42,784 bases of DNA from Bacteroidales bacterium (GCA_020026355.1 JAHHQP010000015.1:1-42784); one strand, 5' to 3'. Positions 1-9,149 are shown, counted from the stretch's first letter. Notes: a model not told the origin generated them from the letters alone. Numbers and translations are program-made.

Positions 1-44
1 TGTTACCGTAACTCGCTGAGATGTAGCGTTTTGCTGATTTTGTC

Positions 45-93
45 TGTGCCGTGGTTGACTTTTTTTGTTCGACCACGGCACATTTCTTTTTCG
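45..93 (+). terminator. Stem-loop at left edge, probable terminator of a gene outside the window
   Basis: An 11-bp perfect inverted repeat (TGTGCCGTGGT at 45-55, ACCACGGCACA at 72-82) has a 16-base loop and is followed by a T-rich stretch (TTTCTTTTT). It most likely ends transcription of a gene left of the window. The rest of positions 1-388 shows no convincing gene, RNA or repeat. Confidence 0.45.
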
Positions 94-430
94 CAATTTG
101 CTGACACATAGCACTTTGCAACATTCCCCGGTGCCATCATCGGAAATTGTGTGCTTTTCACAAATCTTATCAGATAAAGCATAAAATGTAATTGTCATTG
201 GGTCAGTGAGTTAATGCGATTATTCTGTAAAAACGGAGCGGTAAGTTTCGGACAGGAAGGAATAGTGATCGTTTCTGTGGATGATGGAGATAATGTAGGG
301 CGAATGAATTGAATTATCTGTTGAAGTAACCGGAGTCCTAACTATCGAAGTAACCAGAATTTCTGCACAAAAGACTAGTCTCGGCACGATGCTTGTCATA
401 AAAACGGCGGAATCATTAAATGAAAAAGAT

Positions 431-1000
431 ATGCAAAAAATCCAGATTTTGATCCTTGCAGCAACTCTGTTTCCGGTTTTGGCATATGCTCAGATCGGTT
501 CAATCGTTCAGTCTGACTCCGTTGTCCAGTCTGACTCCGTTGTCCAGTCTGACTCCGTTGTTCAGTCTGATTCTCTTATTCAGGCTGACTCCGTCGTTCA
601 GGCTGCCCCCACTGCTATCCCTGTCCTCAAGATAGAAGTCAGGATGGCTTATCCTCAGGCCGGTCGCAGCGTCAACCTCAGTTCAGGTTATACCCTCGAA
701 TTGAAAGACAATAAAGTCTCGGCCTATCTTCCATTCTATGGACGGGCGTACAATTTGCCTTACGGTGAAGGTGGCGGCTTTGATTTCGAAGAGGAAGAGG
801 TGATGAGATACCAGGAGAAAGAGGTCATGAAACACAAGAAGACCTATACGGAGATTTCATTCCAGGTCAATGCAAAAGGGGATACCGTGACATTTCATCT
901 GACGCTTTTCCCGGGCGGCAATATCAGCTTGTCCGTCACTTCGAATAACCGCGCACCGATCAGTTATACCGGTGAGGTTGTTGAATCGGAAGCCGAGTAG
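431..1000 (+). CDS. Secreted DUF4251-type protein with an N-terminal six-residue repeat
   Basis: The product is about 189 residues. I place the start at the ATG at 431, because it gives a clean signal peptide (MQKIQILILAATLFPVLAYAQ); the open frame extends to 389. After the signal come repeats of the type VVQSDS (about residues 24-60), then a globular part with the pattern typical of the Bacteroidetes DUF4251 family: a beta-strand YTLELKDNKVSAYLPFYGRAY, then PYGEGGGFDF, and a C-terminal NNRAPISYTGEV. DUF4251 proteins are exported and have no established function. The repeat probably forms a flexible linker between the signal peptide and the fold. No promoter is obvious upstream. Family assignment is fairly sure; the role is unknown. 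Confidence 0.7.
   Translation: MQKIQILILAATLFPVLAYAQIGSIVQSDSVVQSDSVVQSDSVVQSDSLIQADSVVQAAPTAIPVLKIEVRMAYPQAGRSVNLSSGYTLELKDNKVSAYLPFYGRAYNLPYGEGGGFDFEEEEVMRYQEKEVMKHKKTYTEISFQVNAKGDTVTFHLTLFPGGNISLSVTSNNRAPISYTGEVVESEAE
503..610 (+). repeat. Six 18-bp tandem repeats inside the DUF4251-type gene
   Basis: Six in-frame units run 503-520, 521-538, 539-556, 557-574, 575-592 and 593-610. Units two and three are identical and the others differ by a few bases. They encode VVQSDS-like hexapeptides. The near-identity at DNA level suggests recent slippage, so copy number may vary between strains. Confidence 0.9.
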
Positions 1001-1112
1001 CCTCTGCTGCCTTTCACCTCGATTAAAGTCAGGACTTCATTCAAGGCCAATGGGGTCGGTGCGAAAGTGATTTCCAGCGAGAATCCATCCTGAGCCGTGA
1101 TCAGTGATAAGA

Positions 1113-1352
1113 ATGAAGTTAGCTTCGTTCAAGGATGAGAACCGCTACATCGTCGTGGTCGTGAACCCGGCTGCCGAGGAGGCGTCTTTCGTGTTTCGTC
1201 CGGAAGACGCATGTCCTGTGGCTTCACAGGAAGCATACGCCACGATTGCGGAACTCCGTCGTGCTCCTTCAGATATAGTGCTGGAGAAAGACCGCTATCA
1301 GATGACCGTTCCAGCCGCCAGTGTCGTGACTTTCGTCGGACAGGTGAAATGA
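1113..1352 (+). pseudogene. Remnant of a glycoside hydrolase C-terminal beta domain (GH30-like)
   Basis: This frame of about 79 residues has no signal peptide and begins abruptly. It reads as the last part of a glycosidase: LASFKDENRYIVVVVNPAAE resembles the strand in which GH30 enzymes carry 'AF.dddg.ivvVv.N', and the end YQMTVPAASVVTFVG matches the usual 'vPa.SV.Tfv' terminus. The TIM barrel that should precede it is missing; the 100 bases upstream carry stops. I read it as a decayed fragment rather than a working gene. GH30 is the best guess, but other families share such a C-terminal domain. Confidence 0.5.
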
Positions 1353-1464
1353 CCAGCCTTCAGTAGAAAAGGCGAACTATTGCTCCGGAAATGCGAATTC
1401 CGTTTCAGACTGTGGCACGGATTTCCCTTACTTCACCGGAGATAAAATAAATTGAAACGAAATT

Positions 1465-1947
1465 ATGAAGAAGATCATTCTGCTGCTTGCAGCATTCATG
1501 GGACTTGCAGCTCCGTCATTCGCACAGAACGACAAGGAGGCGTGTGAGGTGGTCTGCAAGAAAGGCAAGACCAAGATGGTAAGATGCGATGAGGGGTATT
1601 TCATGAACATCTATGACAAAGGGGAGAAGGAATATCTGACCTGTTTCCTCGGAGAAACAACGCAGGAGGCCCGTCAATCCGTCTGCCGGATCCAGGACTG
1701 GTACACTGCCAGCAATCACCGCGACTACAAGGAGAACTGTCATCCTCATCATGGCCATCACGGAGAACAGGCCGGTACTTGTCCGGTGACCTTCTATCAT
1801 GGCGCGGCACATTGCTATGTGAGCGAGGGAAACGGAGAGTTCTGCCGCCGTCATGTCAGTCGCAAGGAGAAAGGTAAGGAATACCTGCTTGCCCGTATCG
1901 ACAAGAAGTTTCTGGAGAAGGCAATGGAGACTCTGAACGAGCAGTGA
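1465..1947 (+). CDS. Secreted Cys- and His-rich protein of unknown function
   Basis: The product is 160 residues with a clear signal peptide (MKKIILLLAAFMGLAAPSFAQ). The mature part holds nine cysteines spread along its length and a histidine cluster HPHHGHHG near residue 93. It ends in a charged, probably helical segment. I do not recognise the family. The cysteines could form disulfides in the periplasm or, together with the histidines, bind a metal; neither is shown. It stands alone on the plus strand and is followed by a strong terminator. Confidence 0.7.
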   Translation: MKKIILLLAAFMGLAAPSFAQNDKEACEVVCKKGKTKMVRCDEGYFMNIYDKGEKEYLTCFLGETTQEARQSVCRIQDWYTASNHRDYKENCHPHHGHHGEQAGTCPVTFYHGAAHCYVSEGNGEFCRRHVSRKEKGKEYLLARIDKKFLEKAMETLNEQ

Positions 1948-1982
1948 TGCCGTTCCGATGAATTTTTACAAGCTTATTTTTC

Positions 1983-2013
1983 CCGGTCCTCTGAGTGAGG
2001 GCCGGTTTTTTTT
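1983..2013 (+). terminator. Rho-independent terminator
   Basis: CCGGTCCTC and GAGGGCCGG form a 9-bp stem with one G-T pair and a 5-base loop, directly followed by eight T. It lies 36 bases after the stop of the Cys/His-rich gene. Confidence 0.9.
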
Positions 2014-2159
2014 GTTCCGGTCTGCAATGTTTACCTTTCTCGCCTGTCATGTTTTTCCCGTCAGTCATTTTTCACTTTCTGGATGTATGATAGGATGAAA
2101 AGAGAGACTGAAAAGGAAAGTTTTCAGGGAAAGTGCCATGGTTTGGCCCAAGCTTTCCT

Positions 2160-2167
2160 TATCTTTG
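2160..2167 (+). promoter_or_regulatory. -7 element (TATCTTTG) of the sbcDC operon
   Basis: TATCTTTG matches the Bacteroidetes TAnnTTTG consensus and lies 23 bases before the ATG at 2191. Its position inside the longer open frame argues that translation starts at 2191, not at the upstream ATG at 2083. A clean -33 element is not visible. Confidence 0.65.
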
Positions 2168-2190
2168 TACGCAAATTGAAAGAAAAGAAC

Positions 2191-3342
2191 ATGAAACTGA
2201 TTCATCTGTCGGACCTTCATATTGGAAAGAAGGTCAATGAAGTGTCCATGCTGGAAGAGCAGAAGCATATTCTGTCGCAGATTCGCGGCATCGTGAGGGA
2301 GGAACAGCCGGATGCAGTGCTCATCGCCGGTGATATCTACGATAAGCCCAATCCCTCTGCGGAAGCCTTGACTCTGTTCAGCGATTTCCTGTCCGAACTT
2401 GTCCGGACCGTCCGACCGGTGTTCGTGATCAGCGGCAATCATGATTCTGCGGAAAGGATCAGTTACATGAACGCTGTTCTGGATGGAGCCGGCATCTACA
2501 TGTCTCCGGTCTATGACGGGCAGATCCTGCCGGTCACGCTGGAGGACTGCTTCGGGCCGGTGAATTTCTGGCTCCTTCCTTTCGTGAAACCGGCAGTCGT
2601 CCGGCATTTCCTGGAGGAAGACGAGAAGGAGGAGATCACCTCTTATGACGAGGCGGTCCGCAAAGCCATTGATCGTATGCGGATCTGTCTGGAAGAACGC
2701 AATGTCCTGGTCGCGCACCAGTTCATCACGGCAGCTCGGCGCAGCGAGTCGGAGGAAGTCTTCGTCGGTGGTCTGGACAACGTCGATGTCTCGGTCTTTG
2801 AATCTTTCGATTATGTCGCGCTCGGTCATCTGCACCGTCCGCAATCCTGCGGTCGTCCCGAGGTCCGTTATTGCGGCAGCCCGTTGAAGTATTCCTTCTC
2901 CGAGGTCAATGATGTCAAGTCAGTGACTCTTGTGGAGCTCGGGTCGAAAGGGGAGGTCGGGATCCGGGAGATTCCGCTTCATCCACTGCACGACTGGTTC
3001 GACCTTAGGGGAAGCTACGAGGAACTGACAGCGCATGATTTCTATGCCGGAACCCGCTATCAGGACGATTTCGTGCGGTTGACCTTGACGGATGAGGAGG
3101 ATGTACCTGATGCGCTCAACAAACTCAGGACCATCTATTCCAGCATTATGGAACTGCGTTATGACAATACCCGGACGCGTTCCGGTCTGACTGTGGTCGG
3201 CGGTACGGCTGACGTGGAGAAGAAAACGCCTCAGGAACTGTTCGCGGAACTGTATCTGCTGCAGAACGGTACGGAACTCAGTGAGGAGCAGACCGCTTTC
3301 CTGGAGGAAACGATAGAAAAAGCAATGGAGAATAACAGATAA
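2191..3342 (+). CDS. sbcD: Exonuclease SbcD (Mre11-type nuclease subunit)
   Basis: SbcD is the metallophosphatase-fold nuclease of the SbcCD complex, which cleaves hairpins and DNA ends during repair in the cytoplasm. The 383-residue product starts with MKLIHLSDLHIG, placing the metal ligands D8 and H10 as in the family. GDIYD (near residue 48) and SGNHDS (N83, H84, D85) follow, and GHLH is present further on. The ATG at 2191 is preferred because family members begin exactly here and a promoter lies just upstream. The stop is followed 11 bases later by sbcC, so the two form an operon, which is the usual arrangement. Confidence 0.95.
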   Translation: MKLIHLSDLHIGKKVNEVSMLEEQKHILSQIRGIVREEQPDAVLIAGDIYDKPNPSAEALTLFSDFLSELVRTVRPVFVISGNHDSAERISYMNAVLDGAGIYMSPVYDGQILPVTLEDCFGPVNFWLLPFVKPAVVRHFLEEDEKEEITSYDEAVRKAIDRMRICLEERNVLVAHQFITAARRSESEEVFVGGLDNVDVSVFESFDYVALGHLHRPQSCGRPEVRYCGSPLKYSFSEVNDVKSVTLVELGSKGEVGIREIPLHPLHDWFDLRGSYEELTAHDFYAGTRYQDDFVRLTLTDEEDVPDALNKLRTIYSSIMELRYDNTRTRSGLTVVGGTADVEKKTPQELFAELYLLQNGTELSEEQTAFLEETIEKAMENNR

Positions 3343-3353
3343 GGAGGAGTGAG

Positions 3354-6170
3354 ATGAGACCTTTGGAATTGACAATGTCCGCTTTCGGACCCTATGCAGG
3401 AGTGGAGCAGGTGGATTTCACCGTTTTCGGCGAGAAAGGCCTGTACCTGATTTCCGGGAATACCGGAGCCGGCAAGACCACGATCTTCGATGCCGTCTGC
3501 TACGCGCTTTTCGATGCGCCGAGCGGAGGAAACCGGAACAGTTCCATGTTCCGTTCGAACTATGCCGATCCGGAAACTCCGACTTATGTGGAACTGACCT
3601 TCGCCTACAAAGGCAAGGAATATACGATACGTCGCAACCCGACCTACCTTCGTCCGGCGAAAAGGGGAAGCGGGCTTGTGGAAGAAGGGACGAACGCCGT
3701 GCTGACCTTGCCGGACGGGCAGAATCCGGTGACGGGCAGTGCCAACGTAACGGCTGCCGTGCAGGAGCTCATCGGCATCAGCCGGGATCAGTTCGCCCAG
3801 ATCGCGATGATCGCGCAGGGAGACTTCATGAAACTGCTTTTCGCGGATACGAAGAACCGGCAGGAGATTTTCCGTTCCATCTTCAAGACACAACCTTTCG
3901 TCCGGATCCAGGAATTGCTGGCCGACGAAACGAAGCGCCTGGGAGCCGAATGTGCAAAGGGACGGGACAGTTTGAGACAGTACATTGCCGGACTGGTCTG
4001 CGAACCGGAGAATCCAGCTGTGGAAGTGCTGACGCTGGCAAAAGAAGGGAAGAAACCGGTCGCGGAAGTCGTGGAACTCGCCATGGCTCTGCTGGAAGAA
4101 GACGGCCGGCATGAAAAGAAGCTGATGGACCGGAAGAAGGAACTTTCCGGACGTATCGAGGCGATGGCTCATCAGGAACTGGAATACGAGACTTACCGCG
4201 AACAGCTGCAGAAACGTGCTGAACTGGACCGTCAGTTCGCCGGATTGCAGGAGAAACGCAAGCAGGTGGAGGAGTCTTTCGTGCAGGCCAAGTCGGTAGA
4301 GCCTCAGATCGCTGAAAAAGCGGCGAAGCAAGGCCAGATCAAGGAACGGTTGAAGGAATTCGACGAGCTTGACCGTATGGATGCGGAGATCCGTCAGCTG
4401 GAGAAATCGCTGTCGGACCGGAAGGTCCAGCTGCTCGAAAAACAGGCGAAGGTCGAATTGCATGAGCGGGATATTCAGGCCTGGAAGGAGGAATTGGACG
4501 GCTATGAGGGTTTGGATGAGCGGATTGCCGGGAAAGCGATTGACGGGGACAGGCTAGAACGCGAGATAAAGAGCCTGAGTGAACTCGGGGAGAAATGTAA
4601 CCGGTACCGGAGTGAAATGCTGAAGCTGGCGGATTATCAGAGCCTGCTGCTCAGGCGGATCGGTCAGCAGCGGGAGTCCAATGCCAAGGCGGAGGAGGCT
4701 GATCTCCTGTTCCGGGCGAATATGGCTGGAATCTTAGCGGACAGACTGGTTGAAGGAACGCCATGTCCGGTCTGCGGTGCGGTCCATCATCCGGCCAAGG
4801 CGATCTTGCCGGAACAGGTCCCTTCTGAAGAAGTGGTGAAGGGATTGCGGAAGCAGGCGGATGACCTGCAGGCCTCCGTGAACAAGGGCACGGAACTCTG
4901 CAGCCGTCAGAAAGGATTGGTCGAGCAGCTGAAGACCGATCTGCTCCAGGCCTTGGCTACGTCTGAATTCAAGGAAGTCCAGGAAATCGATGCCAGATTG
5001 AAAGAAGGAATCGAAGCCAGCGTCAACAGCAAGGTCATTGAACTTCGTCGTCTGGAGGGAGAACTCAAGGTCATGCGTAACCAGGTGGAGAAACGGAAAC
5101 GTTTGAATGAAGCGCTTCCGGCCAAGGAAGCCGCGCTGGCGGAGGTCAGGAAATCGTTTGCCGGGTTATCTGAAGCCCAGGCGGCGGAGCAGGCGTCCTG
5201 CATGGAGAAAAAGGAACATCGTGTCCGGAAGACGGCTGAACTTCCGTACTCCTGCAAGGAAGCGGCTGAGACAGCTGTTCTGCAGCTGGAAAGCGGGATC
5301 CGCAAGATCAAGGAAGCTATCGAACGCAACGATAGGGAACTGAAATCCTGCGAGGCGGAACTCTCTGGGCTTGAAGGTCGTCGCAAACAGGTCCAGGAGC
5401 AGATTCTGGAACGGAATCTGGCGTGGAAACGTACGGAAGAATTAGGTATGGAGGAGGTCGTCTCCACTTTGGAGGAACATCGTGATCGGCTCCGGAAGTG
5501 CCGCGAGGAGGCGGAGGCAAATGACCGGCAGCTCCAGATTCTCTATTCTCGTCAGCAGACGAACCGTACCGCGCTTGACCGGATCGAGGAGAAATCCAGC
5601 GAACTGGCTGGTCTGGAGAAAGAATACCAGTGGAAGGCTTCCTTGTCCGATACGGCGAACGGTCAGTTGCGGGAAAAGAATAAGGTCATGTTCGAGACTT
5701 TCGTCCTGATGGAGTATTTCGACCGGATCATCCGCCGTGCGAATGTCCGGCTGATGCATCTGTCTGACGGTCAGTATGAACTGAAAAGAAGGGAAGAAGC
5801 CTCCAGCAAGGTCAGCAAGACCGGTCTGGACCTGGATGTCGTCGACCATTACAACGGGGGAATCCGGGATGTCAAGTCGCTTTCCGGTGGAGAGCAGTTC
5901 AAGGCTTCGCTCTCGCTTGCGCTTGGACTTTCCGATGAGGTGCAGGCCAGCGCCGGAGGGATCCGGATCGATACGATGTTCGTCGATGAGGGCTTCGGTT
6001 CCCTTGATGAAGATTCCATCAGGCTGGCGATCAATACTTTGAGCGATCTTTCTGAGGGGAACAGGCTGATCGGCATCATTTCCCATGTTCCCCAGCTGAA
6101 AGCGATCGACCGTCAGATCATCGTGGAGAAAGACCGCTTCTCCGGCAGTCATCTTCGTCAGGTCTGGTAG
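3354..6170 (+). CDS. sbcC: Exonuclease SbcC (Rad50-type SMC ATPase)
   Basis: SbcC is the ATPase partner of SbcD. The 938-residue product has the split ABC-ATPase layout: Walker A GNTGAGKT at residues 35-42, a long coiled coil with a zinc-hook CPVC at 471-474, a return coiled coil, the signature LSGGEQ at 843-848 and Walker B with DE at 878-879. The ends of the chain form the ATPase head and the hook joins two molecules. Length is close to the usual 950-1050. All key residues are present, so it should be active. Confidence 0.95.
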   Translation: MRPLELTMSAFGPYAGVEQVDFTVFGEKGLYLISGNTGAGKTTIFDAVCYALFDAPSGGNRNSSMFRSNYADPETPTYVELTFAYKGKEYTIRRNPTYLRPAKRGSGLVEEGTNAVLTLPDGQNPVTGSANVTAAVQELIGISRDQFAQIAMIAQGDFMKLLFADTKNRQEIFRSIFKTQPFVRIQELLADETKRLGAECAKGRDSLRQYIAGLVCEPENPAVEVLTLAKEGKKPVAEVVELAMALLEEDGRHEKKLMDRKKELSGRIEAMAHQELEYETYREQLQKRAELDRQFAGLQEKRKQVEESFVQAKSVEPQIAEKAAKQGQIKERLKEFDELDRMDAEIRQLEKSLSDRKVQLLEKQAKVELHERDIQAWKEELDGYEGLDERIAGKAIDGDRLEREIKSLSELGEKCNRYRSEMLKLADYQSLLLRRIGQQRESNAKAEEADLLFRANMAGILADRLVEGTPCPVCGAVHHPAKAILPEQVPSEEVVKGLRKQADDLQASVNKGTELCSRQKGLVEQLKTDLLQALATSEFKEVQEIDARLKEGIEASVNSKVIELRRLEGELKVMRNQVEKRKRLNEALPAKEAALAEVRKSFAGLSEAQAAEQASCMEKKEHRVRKTAELPYSCKEAAETAVLQLESGIRKIKEAIERNDRELKSCEAELSGLEGRRKQVQEQILERNLAWKRTEELGMEEVVSTLEEHRDRLRKCREEAEANDRQLQILYSRQQTNRTALDRIEEKSSELAGLEKEYQWKASLSDTANGQLREKNKVMFETFVLMEYFDRIIRRANVRLMHLSDGQYELKRREEASSKVSKTGLDLDVVDHYNGGIRDVKSLSGGEQFKASLSLALGLSDEVQASAGGIRIDTMFVDEGFGSLDEDSIRLAINTLSDLSEGNRLIGIISHVPQLKAIDRQIIVEKDRFSGSHLRQVW

Positions 6171-6189
6171 GATGGTTCAGAAAAAGTGT

Positions 6190-6197
6190 TAACTTTG
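6190..6197 (+). promoter_or_regulatory. -7 element (TAACTTTG) upstream of trkH
   Basis: TAACTTTG fits TAnnTTTG and lies 58 bases before the trkH start, in the gap after sbcC. No good -33 element is seen, since that position falls in the end of sbcC. Confidence 0.5.
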
Positions 6198-6254
6198 TGA
6201 TTTTGGAATGTCTCGGCCGCTATGCGGTCCTGGAAATATTGACGAGAACTGCAA

Positions 6255-7706
6255 ATGAATGTAAAGGCTATTTCAAGAAATGTCGGACTGGCTCTCCTCG
6301 TGAGTGCGCTGTTCATGTTCATTTCCATGGGTGTGTCCATCTTCAATGATATGGATTCCGCCATGGTACCTCTTGCAATCAGCGGAATCATTACCTTCAT
6401 CGTCGGCATTTTCCCCTTCATCTTCGTCAGGCAGATCACGGCGATCTCCCTGAAGGACGGCTTCATGACCATGGTTCTGGCTTGGGTGCTGTCCTTTGTC
6501 TTCGGCATGCTGCCATATGTGCTGTGGGGAGGGGAGTTTTCCTTGATCAATGCCTGGTATGAAAGTGTGTCCGGTTACACGACGACGGGAGGTACGATTC
6601 TGACTGATATCGAATCTTTGCCGAAGGGACTGGTGTTCTGGCGTTCTTCGACGCATTTCATCGGTGGCTTGGGAATCGTTGTCTTCCTGCTGCTGATCAT
6701 GCCGAAGACCGGGGCGGCTCGTCTCAAGTTGACGAATATCGAGATTTCCTCTCTGGCCAAGCAAGGTTACCATGACCGTCCGATGAAGGCGGTGACCATC
6801 ATGTTCGTGGTCTATATCGGACTCATCGTGCTGGAAACCATCTGTCTCACCTTAGCAGGCATGTCGTTTTTCGATGCGGTGAACCATTCATTCAGTACAG
6901 TGGCTACCGGCGGTTTCAGCACGAGGAACAGTTCCATCGCTTATTATGATTCCGTGACGATCGATATCATCATCATCATTTTCATGATGCTGTCTTCGTT
7001 GAATTTCGGTGTGCTTTTCGCGAGCTTCGTTTCCCGTTCGCTCAAACCGCTCAATAATCCGGTGACGAAATTCTTCCTGGGTACCTTCGTGATTCTGTCG
7101 CTGATCACTTCTCTGGATCTGATCTTTTCCGGCACCTATACGAACTGGGGCAGGGCTTTCCTGGACGGAACTTTCCAGGTGTCCAGCCAGATCTCGACGA
7201 CGGGCTTCGCCATTGCCGACAACAATCTCTGGCCTCCATTGGCCTGCATGATGTTGCTGTACGGTTCTTTTCAATGCGGTTGCAGCGGTTCTACCAACGG
7301 TGGCGTGAAATCAGACCGTATGCTCATCTTCGTCAAGACGATCGGATTGCAGATGAAGAAGACGATGCACCCGACCTATGTCTCCAACGTGAGGGTCGGT
7401 AAGCATTGGGTGAACGAGCAGCATGTGTCTCAGGTCGTGACTTTCATCTGTCTGTATGCCACGATTCTGCTGATTTCCTTCTTCCTGCTGCTGATGTGCG
7501 GAGTGGATGTCGCGGAAGCTTTCTCCGGTCCATTGACCTGCATGAGTAATTCCGGTCCGGGAATGGGTGCTATCGGTACGATGGGAAATTATTCCTCTCT
7601 GCCGTCCATGGCCAAGTTCATCCTGACCATAGACATGCTGATCGGCCGTGTGGAGATTTTCCCTTTGTTCATGGTGATCGCCACCGCTTTCCGTAAAGAT
7701 TACTGA
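6255..7706 (+). CDS. trkH: TrkH-family potassium uptake channel subunit
   Basis: This 483-residue inner-membrane protein belongs to the TrkH/KtrB superfamily of K+ channels. The four pore loops that form the selectivity filter can be seen: SGYTTTGGT, TVATGGFS, QISTTGFA and SNSGPGMG, each between hydrophobic segments. TrkH normally needs the cytoplasmic nucleotide-binding subunit TrkA; no trkA lies beside it, so the partner must be encoded elsewhere. It ends one base before the convergent phosphatase gene. Assignment to the family is firm; the name trkH is by family. Confidence 0.92.
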   Translation: MNVKAISRNVGLALLVSALFMFISMGVSIFNDMDSAMVPLAISGIITFIVGIFPFIFVRQITAISLKDGFMTMVLAWVLSFVFGMLPYVLWGGEFSLINAWYESVSGYTTTGGTILTDIESLPKGLVFWRSSTHFIGGLGIVVFLLLIMPKTGAARLKLTNIEISSLAKQGYHDRPMKAVTIMFVVYIGLIVLETICLTLAGMSFFDAVNHSFSTVATGGFSTRNSSIAYYDSVTIDIIIIIFMMLSSLNFGVLFASFVSRSLKPLNNPVTKFFLGTFVILSLITSLDLIFSGTYTNWGRAFLDGTFQVSSQISTTGFAIADNNLWPPLACMMLLYGSFQCGCSGSTNGGVKSDRMLIFVKTIGLQMKKTMHPTYVSNVRVGKHWVNEQHVSQVVTFICLYATILLISFFLLLMCGVDVAEAFSGPLTCMSNSGPGMGAIGTMGNYSSLPSMAKFILTIDMLIGRVEIFPLFMVIATAFRKDY

Positions 7707-7707
7707 T

Positions 7708-9021
7708 TCAGTCGTACTGCTTGTCCAGACGACTCTGAAGATAGTTTCTGAGGGTGTCCCAGTTGTAGAAGGGGGCGCCCTCTATCGGTAATTGAGCATC
7801 CCTTTCATTGTACAGGACCCTGACCTTGATCTGGTTGGCAGCCGGGTGTTCCGGACCGTTCTCCGGACGGAAGAAGATCAGCTGGAGGTTGGTCGCCATC
7901 GAGGAAACTTCAGAAAGGTTCCATGCTTTCTCGACCTCATCCAGTGAGACGCGGACAGCGACTTTCTGTTCTCCGATCAGGCTCAGCAGCGGGATGATGT
8001 TCGAGTCGTGGCCGAAGCGTAGGGTAGCATCTTGGTCAAGTTCTCCACTCAGGACCTGGTCAGCAGTCGTGAGGATGTTGCGCAGCAGCGGCTTCGCATC
8101 TTCGAGGTTGGCCCGGCCGAAACGCAGGGAAGGTCCCATGGTCATGTAGGCGTAGGCATTGATGCAGCGCCAGAGATCATAGAGTTCCCGGTCCGTGAAA
8201 TAGCTGAACAGATCGATGTTCAGGTAGTCCACGCTGTCCATGCCGCCTGCCAGCTGGAAGACGTCATACATCCAGACCTGCGGTCTGCTGATTTCCTTGC
8301 GGACGAAACGACGGTCTGAGAAGATGGAGTTCAGGAATCGCTGCGGATGGATCCAGGCAGCGCGGAGGCTGTCGCTGACGGCTGCGGCCTGGCGGAACAG
8401 CTCGAGGGAATCGGAGTGGTGATGGTTGCCCATGTAATACATGTTCCTGCGGCTGGATTCGCGGGTCATCTGCAGTTCCGGCCTGAATTCCTTCAATCGT
8501 TCGTTGTTGGCGGCCATGCTCAGGATGCACCGTACCACGACGGTGGATCTGCTGTCGACTTTCGCTGGCCTGCCGTTCTTTCCGGCAAAGACTTCCGGAT
8601 AGGTCAGGTACATGCGTTCCGCAATGGCGCGGTGCTCCCGGACGCCGCGAGGGGAGAGGTCTCCGTAGTGTCCTTCGGCATCGGCTGCGATGATCCGGAC
8701 TTTTTCCAGCAGTTCCTTACCTTTGGCGGTCAAGGCTCCTGCTTCTCCTGCTTTTTCCAGGACTTCAAGTACCGGTTTGTATTTCCGTTCGGAAGAATGC
8801 CAGCGGCTGCCGTGCCTGCCATAGTGGCTGATGTAGAAAGGCGCATAGCCTTCCGGACGGCTGGCGGCGGTGCTGTCGGAACAGCAGACGGCATATGAGC
8901 GGTAGTAGCCGGCGGAAAGTTCAGGATGGCGGTGGATGAGAGCTTTGCTGTTCTGGGCTGTTGCCTGGAGGCAGAGCAGACCGAACAGGATGGCTGGAAT
9001 GGTTTTTCGGATGGGGAACAT
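7708..9021 (-). CDS. Secreted histidine-type phosphatase (MINPP/phytase-like)
   Basis: The 437-residue product has a signal peptide (cleavage near TAQN, residue 24) and the histidine acid phosphatase signature RHGSR at residues 69-73, whose histidine is phosphorylated in the catalytic cycle. The second catalytic motif HD is at 338-339 in FGHDSN. Bacteroides homologues related to multiple inositol polyphosphate phosphatase degrade phytate, in the periplasm or in outer-membrane vesicles. Here the substrate is inferred, not shown. A TATATTTG -7 box lies on the minus strand at 9053-9060, about 30 bases before the start, so the gene has its own promoter. Confidence 0.88.
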   Translation of the reverse strand: MFPIRKTIPAILFGLLCLQATAQNSKALIHRHPELSAGYYRSYAVCCSDSTAASRPEGYAPFYISHYGRHGSRWHSSERKYKPVLEVLEKAGEAGALTAKGKELLEKVRIIAADAEGHYGDLSPRGVREHRAIAERMYLTYPEVFAGKNGRPAKVDSRSTVVVRCILSMAANNERLKEFRPELQMTRESSRRNMYYMGNHHHSDSLELFRQAAAVSDSLRAAWIHPQRFLNSIFSDRRFVRKEISRPQVWMYDVFQLAGGMDSVDYLNIDLFSYFTDRELYDLWRCINAYAYMTMGPSLRFGRANLEDAKPLLRNILTTADQVLSGELDQDATLRFGHDSNIIPLLSLIGEQKVAVRVSLDEVEKAWNLSEVSSMATNLQLIFFRPENGPEHPAANQIKVRVLYNERDAQLPIEGAPFYNWDTLRNYLQSRLDKQYD

Positions 9022-9052
9022 GGTATATTCTGGTTTAGTAAGTCATTGTCGG

Positions 9053-9060
9053 CAAATATA
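9053..9060 (-). promoter_or_regulatory. -7 element (TATATTTG, minus strand) of the phosphatase gene
   Basis: The plus-strand sequence CAAATATA reads TATATTTG on the minus strand, a full match to TAnnTTTG, 31 bases before the ATG at 9021. The -33 element is not clear. Confidence 0.6.
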
Positions 9061-9090
9061 GCCTTATTTTTTTGCAATAATTCGCATCTG

Positions 9091-9121
9091 TTTCTTTTAT
9101 AGAGGATATTTGATAACTTTG
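9091..9121 (+). promoter_or_regulatory. Promoter of the lipoprotein / MauE-thioredoxin pair
   Basis: TAACTTTG at 9114-9121 is a full -7 match, with TTTC at 9091-9094 in the right place for a weak -33 element. A 6-bp inverted repeat (ATTTGA 9108-9113, TCAAAT 9122-9127) flanks the -7 box. Confidence 0.6.
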
Positions 9122-9149
9122 TCAAATTAAAAACAAAAAGAAAAAAACT

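Noticed and set aside
1..388. A gene or RNA in the first 388 bases
   Set aside because: No open frame, cloverleaf or conserved RNA feature seen apart from the stem-loop at 45-82.
1030..1100. A second DUF4251 fragment (short frame resembling the SFQVN segment of the upstream gene)
   Set aside because: The likeness covers only a few residues and is followed by a stop; not enough to call a duplicate.
2083..2190. Upstream in-frame start for SbcD
   Set aside because: A -7 promoter box (2160-2167) lies inside it and the conserved N-terminus begins at 2191.
9108..9127. ATTTGA-N8-TCAAAT around the -7 box of the lipoprotein gene as an operator
   Set aside because: Only 6-bp arms in AT-rich sequence that partly consist of promoter consensus; no second copy seen.
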